Shown piece by piece: positions 10,938 to 21,796 of a stretch of 64,000 bases of DNA. The notes beneath the pieces are model-generated. The model was given only the letters and a program-made list of their open reading frames with translations, ran no database searches and was not told the origin of the DNA. Source of the stretch: Roridomyces roridus. Lineage: Eukaryota > Basidiomycota > Agaricomycetes > Agaricales > Mycenaceae. The first letter of the stretch is position 1; every line of letters begins with the position of its first letter. The stretch covers positions 930,001 through 994,000 of the forward strand of contig JARKIF010000004.1 in NCBI GenBank assembly GCA_029378245.1, written 5' to 3'. Both the position numbers and the translations under genes were made by a program.

Positions 10938-13828
10938 TCAGACGATATGCTGCGCCTCAATGTTCCAGTAGCTCTCCGCGTACTCGTTGATGGCACGGTC
11001 GGAGCTGAATTTGCCCATCTAGTCGGGGAATTAGAAACAGAATACAAGTAGGATAAGAGACGCACCTTGGCCGAGGTCCGAATCGACTTTTTGACCCACT
11101 CGTCGCGGTCGAGATACGCCTCATCCACCATCGCCAATGCCGCGATATCTGTTGGGCATGAGCGTAAAATAGTAGAGAGAGCGAGAGCACGCACAGGAAT
11201 CAAAGTCATCCGACAAGCAAATAGTAATCACCCTGCCGGATCGTGTTGAGCAACGGCTCATACACATCCGCGTCCCCAAAGCGCCCAGACGAAACCGTGT
11301 TGAGCACATTAGCCAGCGCAGGGCACTTCTCCTCAATCGGGATCGGGTGGTACGCATGCTGATACCGGAGATCCTCCACAGCAGGCGTCAGGTGCCCAAA
11401 GAAGAAAACGTTGCTCTCCCCGACCTCTTCCGCGATCTCAATGTTCGCGCCGTCCACAGTGCCGAGTAACAACCCGCCGTTGAGACAGAACTTCATGTTC
11501 GACGTTCCAGACGCCTCAGTGCCCGCGGTGGAGATGTGCTGGCTGATGTCAGAGGCGGGGATGAGCACCTCGGCAAGCGAGACGGAGTAGTCGGGGAGGA
11601 AGTACATCGAGAGGAGGTCCTTGGTGTCCGGGTCTTCGTTGATGATGCGCGCCACATTCACAATAAGGCGGATCGTCTAGGTGATGTTAACAGAGTTTCG
11701 AAAGACAATGAGGATCGACGCACAAGCTTGGCGATATAGTACGCCGGCGCAGCCTTGCCCGCAAAGAAGACGACCTTCGGGTTGACCTTCTTCTTTTCCG
11801 CGGCGCTCATATTCTTCAGGGTGAGGTAACGCTGCATTGGTGTCAGTACTCGCCCAAAAAGCAATGCCGTCCTTACGTGAATGACCCCGAGGATATTCAG
11901 ACTCTGGCGCTTGTACTCGTGCAACCGCTTGATCTGCACATCGAACATAGCATTCGTGTTGATCGTGAGGCCGAGCGTCGTCTGCACGTGGTGCGCGAGG
12001 CGCTCCTTGTTGCGCTGCTTGATGGCGGCCCATTCAGCCCGGAACTTGGCATCCTCGGTCTGTGGCAGCAGCTCCGCTAGACGATGGAGGTCCTTGAGCC
12101 ACACCGCTTTGTCGACACCCAGCGTGCGGGAGATGAGCGCGCTAAGCTCGGGGTTGCATTGGTCAAGCCAGCGGCGGGGAGTGACTGCGTGGGATTAAAG
12201 ACGAGAAAAGGGCCCAACTTTGAAAGACTTACTGCCGTTGGTGACGTTGCCAAACTTGCTAATCCCTTCAAACTCGACAAAGTCCTTCAAGATGGTCGTC
12301 TTGACGAGGTCGCTGTGCAGCTCGGCGACACCATTGACCTTGCGACTACCGATGCACGCCAAGAACGCCATGCGGACCTGCTTGGGGAAGCCCTCTTCGA
12401 TCAGACTCATTCGCCCTAGACGCTCACGGTCCCCGGGGAACGCCCGCTCCACCGCCTGCATGAACTGGAGATTGATATCGTAGATGATCTGCATGTGACG
12501 GGGAAGAACGTGCTCCATGAGCGGGACAGGCCACTTTTCGAGCGCCTCCGGGAGTACGGTGTGGTTGGTGTAGAAGAAGGTGTTGGTGACAATCTGCCAT
12601 GCAGTGGCCCACGGCTGATCTTCCTCGTCAACGAGCACACGCATCAGCTCAGGGATGGCGAGCGTCGGGTGCGTGTCATTGAGTTGGATGGCGACGTAGT
12701 CTGGGAACTCGGTGATGGGCTTGCCAATGTTCTTGAAACGGCGGATGATGTCCGCGAGACTGGCAGCAGTCCAAAAGTATTGTTGCTTGAGGCGCAGCTC
12801 TTTGCCGAAAGTCGTATGGTCGTTGGGATACAACACGCTGGTGATCGCGGACGCGCTGTTGCTCGACTCGACTGCACCCTCGTAGTTGCCGGCATTGAAC
12901 GAGTTGAGGTCGAAACCACGCTTGGGCTTGCTCTCCCAGAGACGGAGGTTGTTGGTCGTCTTGGTGTAGCAGCCGGGGATCATGACGTCGTATGCGATGG
13001 CAAGAACCTCTTGGCCACCTGTCCAGGCGGCGCGCGGGGTCCCGTCGTTGACGCGATCGGCGCTGCCGTAGAAGCGAACCTCGTACGCGACGTCGAGACG
13101 GGGAAGCTCCCAAGGGTTTTGGTTGTCGAGCCACGGGTCCGGGGCCTAGTCACAACGTTAAATACGCGTCAAAGAGAAGGAAAGACATGCACCTCCAATT
13201 GATTGCCCGAGGAGCTGTCGATGAGTTGTTGAAAGATACCGTATTTGTATCGCAGACCGTATCCCCAAACCGGGAGCTCTTGGCTGGCGCTCGAGTCGAG
13301 GTAGCACGCAGCGAGACGACCTAGACCGCCATTGCCGAGGGCTGCATCACGCTCCTGTTCGAGAATGTCCTCCATGCTGAAACCGAGCTTTTTGACGCTG
13401 CCTGCATACTCATCCTTGAGACCGAGATTGAGGAGGGCGTTGTCGAGGGTGCGTCCCATAAGGAACTCGAGGGAGAGGTAGTAAGCCCTCTTGGGAGCTT
13501 TGCGAGTGTACTGGAGGGCGGTTTCATTCCAATTGACGAGGAGGTTGTCGCGGACAGAGAGAGCCGAGGCCTGATAGGCGCCCAGATTGTCGAGATTGTA
13601 GGGCTGTCTGGCGAGGGAGGTCTGAACATGATTGACGAATGATTTTGTGATCTGGTCGGCATCCTTGTCGACGTCGCGCATGGCGTCCTTCCAGACCTTC
13701 TCGTCGCCGCGGGGCCATTTCTCTTTGCCCGACGCATCGGTCTCTGGGAGGTAGCCGGTGAGGGTGCGGACGTGTCGCCTGGGCCTGGCGGGTTTCCCTA
13801 TAGATTTGGGATCGAGGAAAGTGGTCAT
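10938..13828 (-). CDS. GPH1: Glycogen phosphorylase (one apparent frame break)
   Basis: Releases glucose-1-phosphate from glycogen; cytoplasmic, PLP-dependent. The start is the ATG at 13828. Exons: 13828-13193, 13145-12233, 12184-11877, 11831-11724, 11676-11195, 11148-11066, 11018-10938; all introns are 45-48 nt, GT-AG. Family landmarks are present: LEFLMGRTLDNAL, the PLP-lysine region GTSNMKFCLNGG, and C-terminal FSSDRAINEYAESYWNIE. The exon lengths add up to a multiple of three plus one. The extra base is about 11214, inside the conserved YYL-SDDFDSY segment, where the frame runs YYLL and then needs a shift to give SDDFDSY. The following intron restores the Tyr codon perfectly. This is either an assembly insertion or a null allele. 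Without it the protein would be about 870 residues, the normal length. Confidence 0.93.
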
Positions 13829-14310
13829 GTTGGCCAAAGGCAAGCCAGAGGTACGATTCTGACGCGTCAGGCCGTTACTTATACTCTAACGTCATATCGG
13901 TATCACTTCCTCGACTTCGATTTCTTCTTTTTGCGCGACTACGGCCCGTAGTTGAACGCCGCTGTGATCCCGCCGTGCCACATATTCCCCGTTGACTTGA
14001 CTGCTATACCAGCGGCGTCCGCAACAGCCCATCGCAGGTATATTGAGCACAATCGTGGGCCGGTCTACCACCACCGTGCGCGTCATTCGCAAGTATGTAA
14101 CTCGCGCTCCACTTTCGAGAGCGTTCTATACCCATCTAATTCAGAACAACAGGTCAGATGGTTACATAGGCGAAGAGTCTAGTGCCCGACACCACGCAGA
14201 TTTCTCAGGCCGAGCATGCCTGAGGCGGACAATAAAGGGCGGAGATACGCAAGGATACGTGCAAGTGGTCGCGGTGTTGTGATCAGTGGAGTGACCGTGT
14301 TATTTGGTAA
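13829..14310. other. Intergenic, nothing recognised
   Basis: About 480 bp between the glycogen phosphorylase start and the end of the first tandem paralog. No ORF, RNA or repeat could be supported. Confidence 0.4.
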
Positions 14311-15985
14311 CTAATCGTCCTCCTCCAGACAGCCGTGCCGTCTCAAGTCATTCTCGACGCTATCAAGCTCAACGCACACCTCCAACTCCTCGGCCATCAA
14401 CCCATTTGGCGCGCTCCCCAAAGCAAGTATCTTATTTCTGCTCGACCTCGCAAAAGCCCCATCCTTGAACACGACACGGGGGTAGAATTCGCCCTGGAAT
14501 AGGGCAGAGAAGTTGCGTGACCTGAGCACAGGGAACAGCATCCAAGGCTCTTCGGGGCTTCCCGGTCTTGGCCAAATTGCGTTGAGAATGACGGGCTCGG
14601 TGGAGAGGAGGCGGACGGAGCCGAGGTGAGGGTAGCGCAAGAGAGTGTTTGCTACGCCGATCAGCTCTGGAAGGTGAGGTGCCATTGTTTCGAGCGCAGC
14701 GGGCGGGAGCAGAGGCCCAATGTTCCACCATACGTCCTCCGGGACACGACGCAGAATGTGGTCGGCCTTGAGAGCGTGTTTGGGGGAGATTTTAGACGGC
14801 ATCTTGTGATATGCAAGCCGGGCGAGGGCGGAAATTCCGGGCGTCGAAGGAGACCGAGCGTGCCACGAAGGGAGAAATTGCAAGGCGGAGGTGCACTTGA
14901 ATTGACCATCCTCGTCAACCCAGACAATCACACAGTGGAAGAAGGAAAAAAGGATTCCGTATCTGATTCCGTCCTCCAACATCCGCGCAACTAAATCAAC
15001 GATCGACTTCTTTCTGTACCGCTCGTCATCGAGGTGGGTCGAGATTCGCAAGCAGATGTCAGGCAACATGTAGGCGTACCCACCCCACTCCTCCTCGGGG
15101 CGAGGACCGCCAAAGTCGAGTGTGGCCTTGACCATGTCCAGCCCCACCGCACGGAGATCACGAGAAATGGCGTCGCGATCCGGGAGACGCTCGAGATGTC
15201 GAAGCATCGAAGCAACATGTGAATTGGACATCATCAACCCAATGATCACCTCGTAGAATGCGACGCGGGCCGCTTCGGCTGCGCCAGGTTCCGACGGGAT
15301 GGAAAGCAGCTCTTCGACGGACATCGCAGAGTCGCGTGCATCTGCTGTGAATCCCACCAGGGCGCCGTCATCCACAGAAGGCGGCGGAGAAGACCAATTG
15401 TAAATGCACTCCGCCGGGGTAGACAGGCTGCAAGCCCGATTGCCGTAAAAATCGAACCCGAGGGAGCTAAGAAAGACTTGTTGAGTGGGCGGCATATTTC
15501 TCAGGTTGAACATCGGGAAGGAATTCACTGTGCGCAAGCTTTCAGAAATTGAACAATTGCGGTACGAAGACGACTCACCAAGGAAGACCTCCTGATCTAA
15601 ATTGATACCATAAACCCAACCGATGGACCAGTCGTTTTCTGGCTCCTCAGTGCTGTACTGCAACTTGTCGGGGCTCGTGTTATCGAGCTCGTTATGCGCT
15701 CTTGCGTATCGCAGGTTGTCGTCAAGGAATTGGCGAAGGTCCTCGATCCATTCTTGGTACTCTTCAGGCGAGCGCGGGATTCTTTCGTAGATTTCAACGC
15801 CCAGGCCTATTTCGTTGGTTTAGCACCGCTGATTTCGCTGGGGTAACACACCTTCGGGGTAGCTGTCCCAGTGGTTATACTGGATGTGATACCATCCTTT
15901 GTGGCGGTAGTACCTGAGAAAAACACAATAAGGCAGTGATAACTTTCAATTCCTTGTGGGCGTACCAGAGGCCGCGGGTGCCCAT
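14311..15985 (-). CDS. Tandem family of unknown function, copy 1 (intact)
   Basis: First of three tandem copies. Exons 15985-15966, 15913-15852, 15806-15579 and 15527-14311 join to 508 residues. The protein starts MGTRGLWYYRHKGWYHIQYN and has DSYPEG, PEEYQEWIEDLRQ, NLRNMPPTQ and a well-conserved centre (LPDICLRISTHLDDERYRKK, then FFHCVIVWVDEDGQFKCT and FLPSWHARSPSTPGISALARL). A C-terminal half with PEDVWWN and LLRYPHLG could be an F-box-like or helical module. There is no signal peptide or clear membrane segment. I recognise no named domain; it resembles the large lineage-specific families of Agaricomycetes. It keeps a full frame and consensus splice sites, so it is the likely functional copy. 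Confidence 0.85.
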
Positions 15986-16075
15986 AGTGGTTAGTGTCAA
16001 GTGGAATCACGGTCTCGTGATCAAGCCCCTTTCTTTATTTGCATTCTGATGTATACTGTACAAGTAAACAGACCG

Positions 16076-17778
16076 CTAACCCTCGATTTCTGCTTCCTCG
16101 GGACCCTCCAGACATCCCAGCTGCCTCAACTCATCTTCGATGCTGCCCACCTCAACGCACACCCGGATCTCCTCTTCCACCCTCGACCCATTTGGCAATC
16201 TCTCCAAAGCAAGTATCTTTTCGTTTCTCGAACTCGCATAACCCCCATACTGCAACACGACACAGGGGTAAAACTCGCCTTGAATCGAGGCAGAGAAGTT
16301 GCGTGACACGAGCACCGGAAACGGGATCCAAGGCTCTGCTGCGCTTCTCCCCGGTCTCGGCCAAATTGCGTTGAGAACGACGGGCTCGGTGGAAAGGAGG
16401 CGGACAGGGCCTAGGTGAGGGTAGCGCAAGAGAGCGTTTGCTACCCTGATGAGCTCTGGAAGGTGAGGTGCCACTGTTTTGAGGGCCTCGGACGAGATCA
16501 AAGGCGCAATGTTCCACCATACGTCCTCCGGGACACGTTGTAAAATGTGGTCGGACCCAAGAGCCTGTCTGGGGGAGATTTTAGGCGGCATCTTGTGATA
16601 CGCAAGCCGAGCGAGGGCGGAGATTCCGGGCGTCGAAGGAGACCGAGCATGCCACGAAGGGAGGAATTGCAAGGCGGAGGTACATTTGAATTGACCATCC
16701 TTGTCAACCCAGACGATCACACAGTGGAAGAAGGAAAAGAGAATTCCGTATCTGATTCTGGCCTCCAACATCCGCGCAACCAGATCGAGGATGGACTTCA
16801 TTCTGTACCGCTCGTCATCGAGGTGGGTCGAGATTCGCAAGCAGATGTCAGGCAACATGCAGGCGTACCCCTCCAACTCCTCGGGGCGAGGACCGCCAGA
16901 GTCGAGCGTGGCATTGAGCATGTCCAGCCCAACTGCGCGGAGGTCATCCGAAATGGCGTCGCGGTCCGAGAGACACTCGAGATGTCGAAGCATCGAAACA
17001 ACATGTTGCGATTTGGACATCATCAGCCCAATGAGCACCTCGTAGAATGCGACACGGGCGGCCTCGGCTGCACCAGGTTCCGACGGGATAGAGAGTAGCT
17101 CCTCGACGGACGCCGCCGAGTCTTGTGCATTTGCCGTGTACTCTATCAAGGCGCTGTCTTCCACCAAAGGCGGCGGAGAGGTCCAATTGTAAATGCACTG
17201 CGGTGGGGTGGAAAGGCTGCAAGCACGATTGCCGTAGAAATCGAACCCAATGGAGCCAAGAAAAACTTCTTGAGTCGGGGGCATATTTCTCAGATTGAAC
17301 ATCGGGATGGAATCCACTATGTGCACGGTCAGAAGCGAACTTGGCTCGGGTTCAAAGACAACTCACCAAGGAAGACCTCCTGATCCAAGTTGATACCATA
17401 AATCCACTCGATGAAAATATCATTTTCCGGCTCTTCCTTGCTGTACTGTATCTCGAGGTCCTGGCTGTCGAGCTGATTGGCCGCTTTGACATCTTGCAAA
17501 TTCTTGTCAAGGGACTCGCGAAGGTCCTCCAGCCACTTTTAGTACTCTTCAGGCTGGCGCGGGATTTTTCCGTAGATTTCAATACCAAGTCCTGGCAAGA
17601 AGCCATTTGACAAATGCCGCTGAAAGTTGGGTAATGGCACACCTTCGGGGTAGCTGTCGCAGTGGTTATACCGTATGTAATACCATCCGTTGTGGTAATA
17701 GTACCTGAGAGAGACACACATTCAATTCAAGGGATTCAATCCATGTTAAGTAGCTTACCAGCGACCGCGAGTGCCCAT
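16076..17778 (-). pseudogene. Tandem family of unknown function, copy 2 (nonsense codon)
   Basis: Same four-exon structure as copy 1 (17778-17759, 17704-17643, 17591-17367, 17316-16076), with intron positions and phases conserved. It would give 515 codons. Codon 45 is TAA (plus-strand TTA at 17539-17541), where copy 1 has CAA and copy 3 has AAA after PEEY. The rest of the frame is intact and highly similar to copy 1 (FFHCVIVWVDKDGQFKCT, PSWHARSPSTPGIS). The stop is therefore either very recent, read through, bypassed by re-initiation at a downstream ATG, or an assembly error. As written, the product is 44 residues. Confidence 0.75.
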
Positions 17779-19415
17779 TTCGATGTGGTGGTTAGGGTCA
17801 AGTGCAATCACGGTCTCGTGATGAAGCCCCTTTCTTTGTTTGTAATCTGATTTACAAGTATAAACAGACAGCTAACCCTCGCTTTCCTCTGCATCCCCGC
17901 CTTTCAGTAAACTCAATACCTCTTCGACGCTCCCCACCTCAACGCAAACCTCGCAATCCAACTCCTCACAAAAACTCGTCTTTGCAATCGTCTTGTGGGG
18001 GAAATATGCACCATGGACGAGTAGAGTTCCAGGTTGTTCAATCTGCACCTGCTCTTCCAGAAAAACACCCGAAAACGTTCCAGCGACGAGAACGGGGAAG
18101 GCGTTCCACGGATGAACCTGGTTGTGTATGGGGCATTTCGCGTTCTGGACGGCGGGTTTGGCAGCAAGGAGGCGGACCGTGCCGACGTGGGGGTAACGAA
18201 GAAGAGTGTTGGCGACTGTCTGTAACTGTGGAATGTGAGGTGAGAGAGTGAGAAGAGCGTTGGGTGGGAGGTCCGAAGCAATGTGCCACCACACGTCCTC
18301 CGGGATGCGGCTGAGGATGTGATCTGGCGAAAGACCTTGTTCTGGATCGATGCTCGTCACGGGTAACGGCGCCTTGTGATAGGCGAGACGGGCGAGCGCT
18401 GTGATGCCGGGCGTCGAAGGCGAGCGCGCGTACCATGAAGGGAGGAATTGCAACGGAGCAGTGCATTTGAATGTACAATCCTCGTCGACTCGGACTATCA
18501 AACAATGGAAGAAGGAAAAGAGAATGCCGAATTTGACGCCACCAGTGGATATCTCACGAACCAATTCGAGCACAGATTTCTTTCTGTACCGCTCGTCGTC
18601 GAGATGAGTGGAGATCCGCAAACATATATCAGGCGAGAGCCATGTATATTCGGCCACTTTGGGACGCGGACTCCCGAAAGCGAGGGTGGCTTTGATCATG
18701 TCCACTCCAATCGCAACGAGGTCCTGGGAAATGGAGTTGCGGTCTGGAAGACGCTCCAAATGGCGGAGAAGCATGGCAATGTTAGGTTTAGACATCATTA
18801 TGCCGACAAGGACTTCATAAAATGCCACTCGGGCGGATTCACCTGCGCCGATGGAGGAGACGTCTAGAGAGAGCAGGTCCTCGATGCGAAGCGCAGAGTC
18901 TTCAGTGCTCGTTGTGTACTCATCCAGGTCTTGCACCGCAGGCGGAGGTGAGGTCCAGTTGTATGCATACTGTGATTCGGCGGATGCATCATGGCCGTAG
19001 AAATCGGCACCGAAAGAATCGAGGAATATATCTTTCGTCGGAGGCATGCACTTCAAATTGAATATTGGGAATGAGTTCACTGGAGACAAATCAGAGCCCA
19101 GACGGTGCCAAAAGACATTCAAGACTTGCAAACAAAGACTTCATGGTCCAGATTGATGCCGTAGATCCACTCGATGAAGAGGTCGTTTTCCGGCTCGTCC
19201 TGGCTGTAGTGCGGATTCACACCCTGGCCCTGTTCGAGGGTGCCGTCCTGCTTCGCCAACTCAAACTCCTTGTCGAGTGACTCGCGGAGGGCTTCTAGCC
19301 ACTTTTTGTACTCTTCGGGGTCGATAGGAATCTTTTCGTAGACGTCAACGCCGAGACCTAGACCGAGTCATGACTTTGCAGAGGATGAGCCACTCAAGCC
19401 AACCTTCGGGATAAC

Positions 19416-19423
19416 TGTCCCAG
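19416..19423. repeat. Target-site duplication, left copy
   Basis: TGTCCCAG immediately left of the element at 19424. The same 8 bp occurs at 20042-20049. The homologous position in copies 1 and 2 has one copy only, as expected for a hAT insertion. Confidence 0.85.
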
Positions 19424-20041
19424 TAGGGCTGGGCACCGTAACCGTACCCTACGGAATACGGCTCCGTAATACGGAGACGGTGCCGTGCCGTGGCCCCTGG
19501 TAGTGTGGTTTATACGGCCCGTGCTCAACACGGCCGTGTGCCGTATTTCCCGTATGAATACGGCCGGTACGGCCGTAATACGGGAATCCTCGGCAATCTG
19601 TCCTGAACACTGTCAGCGCAGTAGATTTGTGTCGGAATTCTCTCACCAAGTCATGTCAACAGGGTTTCCAAGTGCGGCGGGCATCGTTGATGTTACGGCA
19701 GCCGCCATCAACGCATCAAGGGACCATTGACTTCAAAGTTGACGGTGGCAGATGTTCCCAGCCCATGTTTTGTGCTAGGAAGGGTAGCTATGAATGGAAG
19801 GAGTGAGTTGGACTCTAGGAATTGATGAATGTAGCGTTCAATAACAATTTTTCCGCAGGAAACCAGAGAAAACATTGACCATCAGTTTACGGCCGTGTTA
19901 CGGAAATACGGCCGGATACGGCACCGTACCGTACCGTCAGCAATATCTGCTGCCAATTTACGGGCCGTGATGTTACGGCCGTGTGCGAAAACGGCCGTAA
20001 TTTCTACGGCCGTGTCCGTTACGGTACGGTGCCCAGCCCTA
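19424..20041. mobile_element. Non-autonomous hAT-type element (MITE), 618 bp
   Basis: Both ends carry the perfect 17-bp inverted repeat TAGGGCTGGGCACCGTA. Together with the flanking 8-bp direct duplication TGTCCCAG, this is the signature of the hAT superfamily. No transposase frame is present, so it must be mobilised in trans. Both subterminal regions (about 19440-19600 and 19885-20030) are packed with ACGG/CCGT words, including several copies of the palindrome ACGGCCGT, which resemble clustered transposase-binding sites. The central 280 bp (about 19605-19885) is unrelated low-information sequence. It sits in exon 2 of the third tandem paralog. Confidence 0.88.
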
Positions 20042-20049
20042 TGTCCCAG
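20042..20049. repeat. Target-site duplication, right copy
   Basis: TGTCCCAG directly right of the element, identical to 19416-19423. Confidence 0.85.
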
Positions 20050-20359
20050 TGATTGTAATGGATTTGATACCATCCGTTGTGATAGTAGTACCTGTTTGAG
20101 AGTATGAGCAAGGGATTGGTCGCTTGCATTGTATCGTACCAGAAACCGCGAGTCCCCATTGACAATTGTGGGCGTAAGAGAAGCAGTAGCGTGACCTGTC
20201 ACGATCAAGTCACGCACAGTTCAACAGTGAGGACGGTGTATTCGCCAGTTGTACCCGAACTCATCGACTATACGCTTGAAGTAACGATACAAAGTCCATC
20301 CTTTGCAAAAGCTCATCGACTACACGCTTAAAGTAACGATACAAAAATCCCAACTTGAA

Positions 20360-21338
20360 CTACCCACGCGTCTTCTCGGAATTGCAAGACTCCACATCCC
20401 TCTTGGATTTTCTGTCCTTCTTCGCCTTCTTCTCCTTCTTTGGAAACTCACTTTCCTCCCCAACCAGCACGCGCCCCGGGTGATATAAATTCCACACAAC
20501 GAGCGCAGCGAACATAGGGAGCGCCTCGAGAGTGTACAGCGGCGCTTCGTGCATCGTCAGAGGTGAGTAGAGTCCCGAGGAGAATTCAATCAGGCGGTAG
20601 ATTATGCGCACGGTGATGAGTGAGAGGGATGCATACACCAAATACAGAGGTGTCTTCCAAGCATCGCCGCTGTCGAGGAGCCGCATCTTGTAGTGGAAGC
20701 GCACCACGAGTCCGGTGAATCCAAGAATGAACAACTGTTGCAGGCCGATGCCGCCCATGTAGATGTGTATCCCGAGCAGGGCAGTCTTGCCATCGTCGCT
20801 CGAAATCATCGAGCCGCCGCCGGCTTGCATGAGGAACGCCCTGGTCTGCATAAGAATTGGGCAAAATCAACTTGACAAAAAAACGTACGTCACATCCAAG
20901 AGCACGAAAATGAGACTCATTCTCCTGGCCCCGATCCCCGCGACCCTTTGCTCGGGCACAAAGAACCACACGAGGCGGGCGACGAGGACATACAAAAACG
21001 CATTGACCCACAGCGGTGCCAGGAGGATGAGGATCTGGGAGGGTGTCGCATAGGCCGAACTCGTGGTGTGCAAAATAGAGAACACGCGGAGAATGAACCC
21101 CCCAAATTCCCAACCGCCAGCCATTGTGACGACCCAGCAGAATTTTTTACGATAGTAGATCGCTTGGGCAAAGTGCGTGAGGGTTGTGAGGCCGAAGAGG
21201 CAAGTAAATATGACGGCAGCCGGGAAAGAAGGGCAGTAGAGAAAATTGTAGCTGTCGTCGTGTGGGTCTGGAGTCGATGAGCAAGGTCAAGTTTTTGGGA
21301 CACAGAAATTTCTTACCGAGACACTGAACGTGAACCAT
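20360..21338 (-). CDS. RTA1-like seven-TM membrane protein, copy B
   Basis: Paralog of the gene at 3540-4551, on the opposite strand. Exons 21338-21317, 21267-20889 and 20840-20360 give 293 residues. The 22-nt first exon and its splice phase match copy A, but here the donor is a normal GTAAGA. The frame then reads YNFLYCPSFPAAV, MAGGWEFGGFILRVFS, FLMQAGGGSM and LITVRIIYRLIEFSSG, and ends in a Lys/Glu/Ser-rich tail. The intron at 20841-20888 is absent from copy A, and copy A's last intron is absent here. It is predicted to be a lipid-translocating or sterol-stress-response membrane protein, by family only. Confidence 0.9.
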
Positions 21339-21796
21339 TGCAGGATGCTGCTTATGGGAGGGTACGAGACTGCCTGCCTATAAACTCGAAGTGCATCACG
21401 TATTGCGTAGTCCGCAGTACGAGAATTAATAGACAGAAATATCCCCCGATACTTCACGGACCCTTCGTTCGGGTTCGCCCTGCATGCCAGAGGAAGGGCC
21501 GCAGTTATGAGGTTCGCATAGATCGGCTGTGCTAACGCGAAGGCATTCGACGTGTAGACGATCAACACAGCAGCGCGGGTAGAATCATTTTTTTTTGTGG
21601 TAGGTTAGATAGGGCGGGTAGAAATCATGGGAAGTGAAGGATCGGGATCACAGGATGAAAGCAATGCAATTAGTGGACACAGATGAGAATGAGTATACAA
21701 AGGGTGACAAAAGAGACGACCCTCTAACGACCATAGCAGTCGTAGCACGTGGTCGTGCCCCTACAAGGGCAGGGATCAGAGAAAAGACGCGAGATT
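21339..21796. other. Intergenic, nothing recognised
   Basis: About 460 bp upstream of RTA1-like copy B and downstream of the small Cys-rich gene. It has a poly-T run near 21590 and no supported gene. Confidence 0.4.

Larger units (their letters stand above)
17872..20159 (-). pseudogene. Tandem family of unknown function, copy 3 (split by a MITE)
   Basis: Most diverged copy. Exon 1 is 20159-20140 (MGTRGFW...). Exon 2 starts at 20091 and is interrupted after the codons for the YNHWD region by the 618-bp element at 19424-20041, resuming at 19423 and ending 19404 (DSYPEG). Exon 3 is 19357-19130 and exon 4 is 19079-17872. Without the insert the frame is complete and ends in an acidic tail. The intron after EVFV uses a GC donor (19129), where copies 1 and 2 have GT. 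Unless the element is spliced out or an internal start is used, translation stops inside the insert, so the gene is probably dead. The downstream exons still look well conserved, suggesting a recent hit. Confidence 0.75.

Noticed and set aside
12495..13202. 235-codon plus-strand ORF
   Set aside because: Antisense to glycogen phosphorylase exon 2.
14311..19131. Tandem trio as a viral or transposon-derived gene family
   Set aside because: No transposase, integrase, polymerase or capsid motif; spliceosomal intron positions are conserved between copies.
19424..20041. Introner-like element making a new intron in copy 3
   Set aside because: The ends lack GT/AG placed so that removal of the insert plus one duplication would restore the frame; hAT ends explain it better.
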